From a virus: DNA of 47,085 nt. Of the stretch, positions 31,542 through 38,076 are shown piece after piece (positions within the stretch are counted from its first letter, which is position 1; the number at the start of each line of letters is the position of its first letter). The DNA is taken from positions 1 to 47,085 of IMG/VR virus record IMGVR_UViG_3300022911_000006; one strand, given 5' to 3'. The notes beneath the pieces were generated by a model. That model was not told the origin of the DNA. It made no database searches and saw only the letters and a program-made list of their open reading frames with translations. Position numbers and translations under genes: made by a program.

Positions 31542-31641
31542 ATTCTGAGGGGAATTTAGGTATGTATAAATGTTGTTGCAAATTGTCCAGTGTATCAACT
31601 AGCTTCATTGCGGAGAACCCCTCGTTCTGTTGTGTACTCAT
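31405..31641 (-). CDS. Overlapping frame, possible short gene or frameshift leader
   Basis: 78 codons. The first 35 residues (MSTQQNEGFSAMKLVDTLDN...) read like a genuine small protein, but the rest overlaps the next gene in a different frame and ends in a low-complexity tail (DQETGSRPEGTEPAAP) typical of off-frame translation. Either the real product is short, or translation shifts by one base near 31541 into the following frame to make a fused protein. No classic slippery heptamer was found. Confidence 0.35.
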   Translation of the reverse strand: MSTQQNEGFSAMKLVDTLDNLQQHLYIPKFPSEYGTPNIAALARDARSTESIQKLKREFPQSDQETGSRPEGTEPAAP

Positions 31642-31655
31642 ATCATACTGCGAAT

Positions 31656-32069
31656 TTAGGGGATTCTATCAATTTGTGGTACTGAATCAGCAATATAATG
31701 TGTCACTTCAGTACCGAAGGCAGTGTGGGCACCCAGTTCCAGTACTACCCACATGCCCCACGTGATGATGTAGCCGGTCTTCTTTGACACTTCGACTGCC
31801 TCATCAATGGAATAGTCCTGTACCGATATGATGCCGTAGGATGGATACCGGTCACGCTGCCACTCGAGCAGGTCACGCTGTATACATCTCTTCACGTACT
31901 CCTTGTCTTCATTCATCTGTGCCATTTCGAAGAAGACCTGGTAGATCTTCTCAGGTAAATGCACCAGCATTCTGAATGGTGAGAAGCTGTAAGCTCCCGG
32001 TACTGAAGATAGTCGTTGCAGTATGATGCGGTCGCAATCGATCTGCATTAGCTCTTGATGTGTACTCAT
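31656..32069 (-). CDS. Hypothetical 137-residue protein
   Basis: Start at ATG 32069 (MSTHQELMQ), overlapping the preceding stop (ATGA). Helical N-terminal half with FRMLVHLPEKIYQVFFEMAQMNEDKEYVKRCIQRDLLEWQRDRYP, then a beta-rich C-terminal half. Not recognised. Coupled to the DUF6011-like gene. Confidence 0.58.
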   Translation of the reverse strand: MSTHQELMQIDCDRIILQRLSSVPGAYSFSPFRMLVHLPEKIYQVFFEMAQMNEDKEYVKRCIQRDLLEWQRDRYPSYGIISVQDYSIDEAVEVSKKTGYIITWGMWVVLELGAHTAFGTEVTHYIADSVPQIDRIP

Positions 32070-32512
32070 AGTAGTCCCAGTTTCTTTCTGCATACAGGGC
32101 CTATGCCACGTATCACGGACTCTGCATCTGTCAGCTCACGCCCGCAATAGCCACACTGCCCCTTGTGCAATATAAGAAGTTCATCCGGTACTGTCTTCTT
32201 GGTGATATGGAACCACCCGTACTCAAATGCTGCTGAGTACTCCTTACGCTTGGGACTCCAGCTATCGGTGTTGTGTGGCCGGTAATAGCGCAGATCACCG
32301 GAGAAATGTGGCTTGATAAAGCCAATGTACTTGTCCTCTTCACGAGTATCGGGCCCCATGTACACATACCAGATACCCTCGTTCTTCTTCTTCACATAGA
32401 ACCAGAACTGGGCTTTGGTCACTGCATTGTAGAAGCCCACTTCGGACTTACCAGCCAGGATATAATCCTTAGCGTGGATAGCCGGGATGACGTTTTCCTG
32501 TACCGGATCCAT
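32066..32512 (-). CDS. Protein with C-terminal DUF6011-like zinc knuckle
   Basis: 148 residues. The C-terminus CGYCGRELTDAESVIRGIGPVCRKK (C120, C123, C141) is the DUF6011-type motif common at the end of phage and mobile-element proteins. The N-terminal 100 residues are aromatic/beta-rich (KAQFWFYVKKKNEGIWYVYMGPD). Likely nucleic-acid or substrate binding; no enzymatic motif is seen. It overlaps genes on both sides. Confidence 0.72.
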   Translation of the reverse strand: MDPVQENVIPAIHAKDYILAGKSEVGFYNAVTKAQFWFYVKKKNEGIWYVYMGPDTREEDKYIGFIKPHFSGDLRYYRPHNTDSWSPKRKEYSAAFEYGWFHITKKTVPDELLILHKGQCGYCGRELTDAESVIRGIGPVCRKKLGLL

Positions 32513-32942
32513 AGTTACCTGGGTTTTTGGTGATAGGGATTGTTTTGCTCTTGCGCAGGATACGCTCTATCTCTGCAATTACCAATGCTCCCGCTTTCTC
32601 AAGCTGTCGTAAGCGACTGGTCTTTGGGTTCCACCCGGTACTGTGTGGCCATTGGTTAGGCACCTTCTCACCTGTACCAATAGCGAATGGATACTTGGGT
32701 GCGTATAGATAGCAGGCTGCCATCATAGCCAGCTCGTCTTTAAGATACTGGTCATCTCTCTTGGTGGAGATACCCAGTTCTTCTACCTGCCTAACCCTCT
32801 CTGCCAGTACCAAGTCTATCGCTTCCAGTGTCTTGTCACTCACTGAGGAGCGGTCTTTACTCGGGCCGAATACAGCCCAGCCAATAGCAAATCCTACAAG
32901 TATGCAGGAGATCGCTATCAGCACGATGTACATTGTTGACAT
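32469..32942 (-). CDS. Membrane-anchored pyrophosphohydrolase-like phage protein
   Basis: 157 residues. Residues 4-26 form a transmembrane anchor (YIVLIAISCILVGFAIGWAVF). The cytoplasmic part has LAERVRQVEELGISTKRDDQYLKDELAMMAACYLYA and later NPKTSRLRQLEKAGALVIAEIERI. This arrangement belongs to a common phage family often found near MazG-like proteins, whose members normally lack a membrane anchor. The enzymatic call is tentative. The 3' 44 nt overlap the next gene. Confidence 0.6.
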   Translation of the reverse strand: MSTMYIVLIAISCILVGFAIGWAVFGPSKDRSSVSDKTLEAIDLVLAERVRQVEELGISTKRDDQYLKDELAMMAACYLYAPKYPFAIGTGEKVPNQWPHSTGWNPKTSRLRQLEKAGALVIAEIERILRKSKTIPITKNPGNYGSGTGKRHPGYPR

Positions 32943-32965
32943 CTTCGTTCGTGTTTTATGGGTTG

Positions 32966-33005
32966 AAAAAAATGACCGGCGCAGCTACTGATAGCCTTAC
33001 CGGTC
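32966..33005 (-). terminator. Intrinsic terminator
   Basis: GACCGG/CCGGTC closes a 32 nt hairpin. On the minus strand it is followed by A and seven Ts. It lies 24 bp after the stop of the 60-residue gene, separating it from the membrane-anchored gene downstream. Confidence 0.75.
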
Positions 33006-33029
33006 GATTGCTCATGTTCCTTCGTCCTA

Positions 33030-33212
33030 TTATTGTTCAGGGACTGTGACGTTGTCTTCTACCCAGTCCTCGCATTGTCTCTTGGTACCGGCTGCCACTT
33101 CAGTGTAATAGCCGGATCGTACGAGGTCAATGTAGGTGGACGATAGTTCTGATACTACAGTATAGGTACTGTACTGGTCATGCTTTAGCACAACATGCTT
33201 GTTACTTGCCAT
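33030..33212 (-). CDS. Small hypothetical protein
   Basis: 60 residues (MASNKHVVLKHDQYSTY), one Cys, Thr/Ser/Tyr-rich, helical end with CEDWVEDN. It resembles small phage proteins of a single beta sheet packed on a helix, but no family is assigned. It lies 2 bp after the preceding gene and is followed by a strong terminator. Confidence 0.6.
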   Translation of the reverse strand: MASNKHVVLKHDQYSTYTVVSELSSTYIDLVRSGYYTEVAAGTKRQCEDWVEDNVTVPEQ

Positions 33213-33214
33213 GG

Positions 33215-33589
33215 TTAATTGTACTTTTCCTGGTGATGAATCTTTTCCAGTTCATCCAGCTCATGGATGCGGCCAATTATCTTCTGTATACAGTACTCTG
33301 CACCCATGCCAAGATCCAGCTTAAGGCGCTTATCAAGTAGCTGCATATAGAATGGGTTACCCATTATCTTGCCCGCCATGAAGTGGACTACCAGCTTTTC
33401 ATTGAGGTCGTTGAATTCTCCGGGCCAGTTGCGCAGGAGATTAGCCAGCTTGGGTTGCTTAATGCACATACACTCGTTACCACACAGGCATCTTTGCCAT
33501 GTGTATACGAGTAGCTCAGCGAAGAGACGCAGGCCACGCTCATAGCCTATGTCATAGCATGTGAAAATGGTGTTCTTACTCGGATCCAT
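33215..33589 (-). CDS. Hypothetical protein with Cys cluster
   Basis: 124 residues from ATG 33589 (MDPSKNTIFTCYD). RCLCGNECMCIKQPK (near 32-46) holds four cysteines in 10 residues, a possible metal site. The C-terminal half is helical with a Lys/His end. The leader TTCACACTCTAAAAC lies just upstream. A longer N-terminal extension would run through a structured RNA region and is rejected. Confidence 0.6.
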   Translation of the reverse strand: MDPSKNTIFTCYDIGYERGLRLFAELLVYTWQRCLCGNECMCIKQPKLANLLRNWPGEFNDLNEKLVVHFMAGKIMGNPFYMQLLDKRLKLDLGMGAEYCIQKIIGRIHELDELEKIHHQEKYN

Positions 33590-33636
33590 TACTGGGTGTT
33601 TTAGAGTGTGAAGATAATAGTTTCCCGGACTTGGAA

Positions 33637-33711
33637 GGAGCCCCGCCTCCACTTCAGAACTTACAGGTAACAAGTACCCTTCTCGCGTGAAGCTTCTTAA
33701 GCTGGGACTCC
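33637..33711 (-). ncRNA. Structured RNA candidate, closed by GGAGTCCC/GGGGCTCC
   Basis: On the minus strand GGAGTCCC pairs with GGGGCTCC over 8 bp with one G-U; on the plus strand that pair would be C-A, so the RNA is probably minus. Inside, GCTTCAC pairs with GTGGAGGC around one bulge, and GGTA/TACC closes a small hairpin, giving a three-stem shape. It lies 48-122 nt upstream of the start at 33589, before its leader element. Confidence 0.5.
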
Positions 33712-33734
33712 GTCTCCGCCTCCAGGACCAGCGT

Positions 33735-34067
33735 TTATAGCCGGACAGTCGTAATCAGGTGGGAAGTACCCCTACTATCGAAGATCACAGTATGCCTGAC
33801 GCTAGAGGGACTTTTGGTACCGGCACTCCGGTAAGTCTCTGCGAACGCCACACGTGGCACTGTAACCTTGTCAACAGGGTTCTTTCCCGACTGATCGCTA
33901 ATCACTTTGCCAAGGTCTTTGTCATAGTACGGTGTACTGTTATAGGGATTGGTCGTCTCCATCTTTTTCAGGATTCCGTCTACCCAGTCCTTCTTCTCTG
34001 CAGGTTTCTGTGCTGCTACACAGGTACTGATTACTGCCAGTACCGACAGGATAAAGAGCTTTCTCAT
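33735..34067 (-). CDS. Exported small protein with signal peptide
   Basis: 110 residues from ATG 34067. MRKLFILSVLAVISTCVAAQ is a textbook signal peptide with cleavage after AAQ or earlier at a Cys; a lipoprotein site is possible (VISTC). The mature part is polar and Lys/Asp/Thr-rich. It probably acts in the periplasm or outer envelope, for example in superinfection exclusion. The leader TTCATCACCCTTTAAAC precedes the start. The frame upstream of the ATG passes through a long-helix RNA region and is not coding. Confidence 0.7.
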   Translation of the reverse strand: MRKLFILSVLAVISTCVAAQKPAEKKDWVDGILKKMETTNPYNSTPYYDKDLGKVISDQSGKNPVDKVTVPRVAFAETYRSAGTKSPSSVRHTVIFDSRGTSHLITTVRL

Positions 34068-34097
34068 GTGTAATGAGTTTAAAGGGTGATGAAATAT

Positions 34098-34223
34098 GAC
34101 CAGTGGTTGGTTATAACTTCCAGACCACTGCGTGACGTATTGTAGACCACGTACCGTCGGGCTTTTAGCACCCAAGGCATCGTAGCAACATGTAGCGTGT
34201 GTATCCTTGGACAACCACTGGTC
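34098..34223 (-). ncRNA. Structured RNA candidate closed by a perfect 12 bp helix
   Basis: GACCAGTGGTTG (34098-34109) pairs perfectly with CAACCACTGGTC (34212-34223), enclosing 102 nt. Inside, CCAAGG/CCTTGG is visible on the plus strand. A 17-nt block (minus: GTGGTCTACAATACGTC) resembles one in the RNA candidate at 35539-35659 (GTGCTACGAAACGTC). It lies 31-156 nt upstream of the exported-protein start, ahead of its leader element. The transcribed strand is inferred from the flanking genes. Confidence 0.6.
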
Positions 34224-34229
34224 TTATGT

Positions 34230-34634
34230 TTAATCGATCGGTTCTACTGGTTTGGGTACGTATTCTTCATCCACGTATTTATCCACATGGATGATAGTAC
34301 CACAGAATGGACAGTGCTTTATCACATTACCACCCAGCACTACTCTCGGTGCGCCGAATGGTTTCTTGTAATCAGCAATGACTGATATCTTGGAAGGATG
34401 GTCATTGTAGTCCATCTCTTCACTGGATTGGTTGATATGCATCTCATCACAACAGATGGATACCTTGCGGTTATTCATCTTGTAGATCTGCAGGTCAAGC
34501 TGTGCTCTCTTCTCAGCAGCCTCTTCCTTGGATATCTTCTTGTTACGGAGCATTACCCAGTTGACGGCTGGGTTACCGTACTCACGCAAGTGCTTATGGT
34601 ACTGGCGTGAATAGAAGTGTTCAGCTTTTGTCAA
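34230..34634 (-). CDS. Zinc-binding hypothetical protein
   Basis: 134 residues. CC at 61-62 and HCPFCGTIIH at 107-116 provide a likely zinc site of the type found in small phage proteins. The N-terminal third is basic and helical (RNKKISKEEAAEKRAQLDLQIYKM). It overlaps the MazG-like gene upstream by 14 nt. Function unknown; nucleic-acid binding is plausible. Confidence 0.6.
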   Translation of the reverse strand: MTKAEHFYSRQYHKHLREYGNPAVNWVMLRNKKISKEEAAEKRAQLDLQIYKMNNRKVSICCDEMHINQSSEEMDYNDHPSKISVIADYKKPFGAPRVVLGGNVIKHCPFCGTIIHVDKYVDEEYVPKPVEPID

Positions 34635-34857
34635 CTGGTACCTCCTGTCTGTTTATCTGTCGTTTAAGACGCTCCCATTGATAGAACAGGTCATCCATCT
34701 CTGATACAAGCTGTTGCCATCTTGTAACATCATGGTCAGGTGCCATAGTATCCCAGTCTTCATTGAAGCGTATCTTCTTAGCGATGACCTTGATCACTTC
34801 GCTACATTCCTCTGCTAATGCGGCAGCAGGGTCACCGATGTTTCTGAATTCTCCCAT
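34621..34857 (-). CDS. MazG-like nucleotide pyrophosphohydrolase
   Basis: 78 residues. E16-E17-x-x-E20 followed by ExxD at 53-56 is the metal-binding signature of MazG-type all-alpha NTP pyrophosphatases. The single helical unit fits the short phage version. It could lower (p)ppGpp or remove non-canonical dNTPs. The leader TTCACCCTTAAAC lies about 12 nt upstream of the ATG. Confidence 0.75.
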   Translation of the reverse strand: MGEFRNIGDPAAALAEECSEVIKVIAKKIRFNEDWDTMAPDHDVTRWQQLVSEMDDLFYQWERLKRQINRQEVPVDKS

Positions 34858-34882
34858 GTTACTGGTTTAAGGGTGAAGAAAT

Positions 34883-35509
34883 CTATTTGAGAAAGCCCAT
34901 CTTACGCTTAAGCGTGTTGAGGAGCATGAGTGCAAAACTAGCAAATGGTGCTTTACCGAGTGCACCATTGTACATGGCTACCGTCTTGTAGTTCAGTACA
35001 CCGAGTGTATCATGCTTGGGATACTGAGTAGTATCACAATGCTCTGGTGGACTCACTACAAAGTAGTTCCTGCATGCAAATGGGCGTACAGGATAGATCT
35101 TGCACAGTCCCTGGTCATCAAGGAATGTGCACTTCCTGTGCGGTGATAGGAAATACTCACCTACATCCAGTACCGACTGGTGCTTGAGGGTATTCTCGCT
35201 CACTTTAATGTGCTTCTCTTTCATGTAGTCCACTACCACATCTACTTCGAGCTGGGTAGCATCTACACGTATTGAGCAGCAGAATGAGCAGCCTTTCTTA
35301 CAGCTAATAGGTGGATCAGTGTACTCTGCTTGCTGCTTGAGATTACTCGCATCTATCTCCCGGTACAGGGCAAGCAGCGCCTGTTTCTTATCGGGTATAC
35401 CAGCGGTTATACGTGCAGACTGATCGGATATGTCCTGTAGCTGCCGTATCTGTTGGGGTGTGAGATCATCGAATGGGTTCACGTAATCATGTGAGGCTAT
35501 ACGTTCCAT
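34883..35509 (-). CDS. YkgJ-family Cys-cluster protein
   Basis: 208 residues from ATG 35509 (MERIASHDYV). CKKGCSFCC (70-78), CTFLDDQGLCKIYPVRPFACRNYF (C127, C136, C146) match the YkgJ/UPF0153 pattern of a zinc or Fe-S binding cluster. Family members are uncharacterised; some occur near DNA or flagellar genes. A leader element (TTCATCACTCTCTTAAATT) lies upstream. The frame further 5' runs through a structured RNA and is not coding. Confidence 0.85.
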   Translation of the reverse strand: MERIASHDYVNPFDDLTPQQIRQLQDISDQSARITAGIPDKKQALLALYREIDASNLKQQAEYTDPPISCKKGCSFCCSIRVDATQLEVDVVVDYMKEKHIKVSENTLKHQSVLDVGEYFLSPHRKCTFLDDQGLCKIYPVRPFACRNYFVVSPPEHCDTTQYPKHDTLGVLNYKTVAMYNGALGKAPFASFALMLLNTLKRKMGFLK

Positions 35510-35538
35510 AGCTACCAATTTAAGAGAGTGATGAATAA

Positions 35539-35659
35539 GCAGTGCCGGGAACCCGGAATGGGTTGAAGACAACAGGTTCAGACGTTTCGTAGCACATCTT
35601 TCCATCTTAGGAGATGAATAGGATTTAGACCATCAAAGCTATCGCAACCCAGGCACTGC
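35539..35659 (-). ncRNA. Structured RNA candidate with two-step closing helix
   Basis: GCAGTGCC (35539-35546) pairs with GGCACTGC (35652-35659), and immediately inside GGGTTG (35560-35565) pairs with CAACCC (35645-35650). The 13 nt left between the two left arms form a CCGG-GAAC-CCGG mini-hairpin. CATCT/AGATG lies inside. Length (121 nt) and placement before a gene leader match the candidate at 34098-34223, with a shared internal block. Confidence 0.6.
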
Positions 35660-35678
35660 TATAAGTCTAAGGTATGGA

Positions 35679-35936
35679 TTATTCATTATCGTGATAGAAT
35701 AGCTTGCCAAGTTCAGTAGTGGTATCTACCCATACCTGCCCAACGAGTGAGCTATCAGGCCTGCGCACCTCTACCCAGAATGAATCCTGTAGTGTGAGGA
35801 TGTAGTGATAGGGCTGAAGCACCATACGGTGCTCCAACCTATCCACACGCTGTTCAACACCACGATTGTTATCCATTACAAAGTATGCTACCATGAATAT
35901 GGCAGCACCCATTAATACGGATAGTACGTTCTTCAT
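35679..35936 (-). CDS. Small membrane-anchored protein with coiled stalk
   Basis: 85 residues. Residues 3-21 are a single hydrophobic helix (NVLSVLMGAAIFMVAYFVM), followed by a short heptad-like segment (GVEQRVDRLEHRMVL) and a beta-rich domain (FWVEVRRPDSSLVGQVWVDT). Probably inner-membrane with the domain outside. It overlaps the two-helix membrane gene upstream by 4 nt, so the two may form a complex. Confidence 0.65.
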   Translation of the reverse strand: MKNVLSVLMGAAIFMVAYFVMDNNRGVEQRVDRLEHRMVLQPYHYILTLQDSFWVEVRRPDSSLVGQVWVDTTTELGKLFYHDNE

Positions 35937-36157
35937 GCTACAACTGGCTGCTCCTTATCAGAGAATAGCGCACAGTTGAGGATGATGCCCAGTACCAGAC
36001 CGAAGATAGCAGAAGCTACTTTGGAGTCAGGACTAAGACCACGGAATGTGCCCCTGTAGAACAGGTGACCACAATGAAATACGAATAACATAACCAGGAT
36101 GCTGGCTATGAGCAGACCGAAGCCTGTAACGACGTTTAACATGAGTTTAGAGTTCAT
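35933..36157 (-). CDS. Two-helix membrane protein
   Basis: 74 residues with hydrophobic segments at about 7-29 (LNVVTGFGLLIASILVMLFVFHC) and 46-65 (KVASAIFGLVLGIILNCALF). A holin-like topology, but its place in the early block suggests an exclusion or membrane-remodelling role instead. Coupled by an ATGA overlap to the next membrane protein. Confidence 0.62.
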   Translation of the reverse strand: MNSKLMLNVVTGFGLLIASILVMLFVFHCGHLFYRGTFRGLSPDSKVASAIFGLVLGIILNCALFSDKEQPVVA

Positions 36158-36220
36158 GATACTAGACCCCGATATACAGCGGGACGACTGTTTTATGTTT
36201 GTATGAGTGTTCTCAAAGAA

Positions 36221-36253
36221 GATAGGAGCTGGCGCAACGCACAGGCTCCTATC
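36221..36253 (-). terminator. 9 bp hairpin, possible terminator
   Basis: GATAGGAGC pairs perfectly with GCTCCTATC around a 15 nt loop that contains a further GCG-type pairing. On the minus strand it is followed by TTCTTTG, a modest U-rich tail. It lies 118 bp downstream of the 76-residue gene and 64 bp before the two-helix membrane gene. Confidence 0.5.
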
Positions 36254-36371
36254 ACCAGACGGCTAAGTGGTCGTTGACTCCGCTGGACATCACTGCTACT
36301 GCCCACTACGACAGTACTGAGTTGATTGATACCCGCTGGTTCTGGTTAGTGTCCATTGCCAGCCGACAAGG

Positions 36372-36602
36372 CTACCATCCGCTGTTACTCACAGTGATAA
36401 TTTCACAGCGGTACTCTGCCTTGAATTGTAAAGAGTTTACGAGAGCAAGGTATATCCGGTTGATTCCGCATTTACCAGCCGTCCAACGTGTGATGGTCGG
36501 GCAGCCTACCTTAAGCTCTCGTGTATCCCCTCTGCACTCAGCCCTGTAACTGTTCTTGCTTTGAACATGAAAACGGATCGGATAGTTCTCCATGCCGTAC
36601 AT
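36372..36602 (-). CDS. Possible small Cys/Arg-rich protein
   Basis: 76 residues (or 73 from ATG 36593). The sequence (IRFHVQSKNSYRAECRGDTRELKV...FKAEYRCEIITVSNSGW) has natural alternation of strands and turns and three cysteines, unlike typical off-frame translations. It sits in an otherwise gene-free 490 bp gap, separated from neighbours by over 45 bp on one side and 210 bp on the other. No family recognised. Confidence 0.45.
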   Translation of the reverse strand: MYGMENYPIRFHVQSKNSYRAECRGDTRELKVGCPTITRWTAGKCGINRIYLALVNSLQFKAEYRCEIITVSNSGW

Positions 36603-36650
36603 ACAGGACTGCTCACCCTTGGGAAGTGAGAATGGTGCATTAAATCATCG

Positions 36651-36890
36651 TCACTTGGACGATGCATGATGAATTATGCGTATACGACCACGTTTGTAAC
36701 CAGACTTATCACTATCTGTATACCATTTCCAGTTGCCATCTATAGTGATTGCAAGCTGACCAATGGAGCGTTGATAGTCTACGCTCTCCTTAGTGGTTAC
36801 TACTGAGTTATCCGTGGTGACACCAGCTATACGTATAGCAATGTCTTTAGCATACTTCTTGGCAAGCGCAATGGCCTCTGTTCTGTTCAT
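36651..36890 (-). CDS. Small hypothetical protein
   Basis: 79 residues: a helical start (MNRTEAIALAKKYAKDIAIRI), then beta-rich with aromatic residues (QLAITIDGNWKWYTDSDKSGYKRGRIRIIHH). Unknown. Its ATG overlaps the TGA of the gene upstream, so the two are co-translated. Confidence 0.58.
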   Translation of the reverse strand: MNRTEAIALAKKYAKDIAIRIAGVTTDNSVVTTKESVDYQRSIGQLAITIDGNWKWYTDSDKSGYKRGRIRIIHHASSK

Positions 36891-37252
36891 GCCTCTTCTG
36901 GTTTCTCACCAGCCTGGTATTGTATGATGACATTCTTCTCAATGCATCTCATGATGTCTGAGAGGCACAGGAAGCCATCAGCCACAGATAGTGTGTCTAT
37001 GATGGTAAGGCGAACAACAGCATGGATGTGTGAGTGGATATGAGGCTTGAGGACATACGGTGTTCCATATTGCAACACCCGTTGCAGATCCCCAGCTTGC
37101 ACACGACTATTGCCTGTGAAGTGGTAGTACGTGGTCTGCACATCATGACCCTCGTCATTCTCTGTGATAGTGATCAGTTGGAACTGCTTATCCATCTCTA
37201 AGATGGTTTGTACCAGCCAGTTCAGCCTTATCGGTACTGTAGTCTTATTCAT
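36887..37252 (-). CDS. Hypothetical protein
   Basis: 121 residues, beta-rich with many His/Thr (KPHIHSHIHAVVRLTIID near 69-86). The HIHSHIH cluster could bind metal. A single Cys pair lies near the C-terminus. The leader TTCACCTTTAAAC precedes the ATG by about 12 nt. The first gene after the RepL-side non-coding gap. Confidence 0.58.
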   Translation of the reverse strand: MNKTTVPIRLNWLVQTILEMDKQFQLITITENDEGHDVQTTYYHFTGNSRVQAGDLQRVLQYGTPYVLKPHIHSHIHAVVRLTIIDTLSVADGFLCLSDIMRCIEKNVIIQYQAGEKPEEA

Positions 37253-37281
37253 GTAGCCATGAGTTTAAAGGTGAATAATGT

Positions 37282-37334
37282 GGTGGACACTGGGAGCCAG
37301 TACTGCCGACTTGGTTCCCAACTCCCGCTCCACC
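37282..37334. ncRNA. Compact hairpin RNA candidate
   Basis: GGTGGA/TCCACC, GGGAG/CTCCC and TTGG/CCAA stack around a TTC (plus) or GAA (minus) triloop with a 14 nt one-sided bulge. The 53 nt element lies 30 nt upstream of the gene starting at 37252, before its leader, like the other RNA candidates. Confidence 0.45.
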
Positions 37335-37619
37335 GTGTTCCTGCTATTGCAACGCACTATGCTTAAACACCTATTTATACTCGCATAGTCGAGTGTGAGA
37401 TTTACCCACGAATGTACCTAATCTGTGAAAATCTATCTGATGCAGCCTATCACGATGTGTGAAGGCGTAGCCCAAAGCCCGTAGTACTGTGGGATGAGTG
37501 CATAGTGAGAGTGAGATGACTAACCTGATATTTCGTACAGCTCAATGAGACAATGAGTTAAGAGCCTATAATGAGCATGTTAGTAGCGAGTGAGGGAACT
37601 GGTGCTCCGTGCATGCGAG
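37335..37619. repeat. Gap with seven RTGAG repeats, possible iterons
   Basis: No gene. Seven ATGAG/GTGAG copies fall in 101 bp: 37494, 37505, 37511, 37545, 37553, 37571 and 37590. Chance would give well under one. Directly adjoining the 3' end of the RepL-like gene, they resemble initiator-binding repeats of plasmid origins. A small ACTCG/CGAGT hairpin lies near 37380-37396. Confidence 0.4.
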
Positions 37620-38075
37620 TCATTCCTGCGGCACAAATGGCTGCAATCTGCCTACCATAAGCACAGTCACGTTGACCCAATAGTGTTTACCCTGTTGCTT
37701 GACCAGTATACGCTGCGATAGCAATTCGAGCATTGCTTTGGAATAGGTGCGTGGGTTGAGACCTACCTTCTTGGCTGACAACTGAATGCTCTCAGCCTCG
37801 TACTCCATGTTGACAGCGATGTGTATCAGTATCTTACATGCGTATGGAGTGAGATCATCGAGTTCAGCATTCTTGTACAGCTTGGTGAAACCCTTGGGAA
37901 GGTATTGTTTCTCGAACACCATCGTTATCTTCTCAGTCATGAGCCGACCTTGCATCTCCTCGGTACGGGTAACGGTCTTAGCCGTAGCCATTAGTCGTTC
38001 CCAATCAGCCTTAAAGGGATTATCTGGGCTCAGGACAAATCCATCCTTGCGTGTGAGTGCTGTTATCTTAGTCAT
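37620..38075 (-). CDS. RepL-like replication initiator
   Basis: 151 residues. YLPKGFTKLYKNAELDDLTPYACKILIHIAVNMEYEAESIQLSAKKVGLNPRTYSKAMLELLSQRILVKQQGKHYWVN (58-135) follows the winged-helix order of RepL/plasmid replication initiation proteins, a hallmark noted in crAss-like phages. It probably melts or marks the origin. An inverted repeat ATGCAAT-GT-ATTGCAT touches its start codon, suggesting autoregulation, and RTGAG repeats lie just beyond its stop. Confidence 0.72.
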   Translation of the reverse strand: MTKITALTRKDGFVLSPDNPFKADWERLMATAKTVTRTEEMQGRLMTEKITMVFEKQYLPKGFTKLYKNAELDDLTPYACKILIHIAVNMEYEAESIQLSAKKVGLNPRTYSKAMLELLSQRILVKQQGKHYWVNVTVLMVGRLQPFVPQE

Positions 38076-38076
38076 G

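Noticed and set aside
34883-35605. N-terminal extension of the YkgJ-like protein to 35605
   Set aside because: Would translate the structured RNA; the ATG at 35509 follows the shared leader. The same reasoning removed the extensions of the genes at 33589 and 34067.
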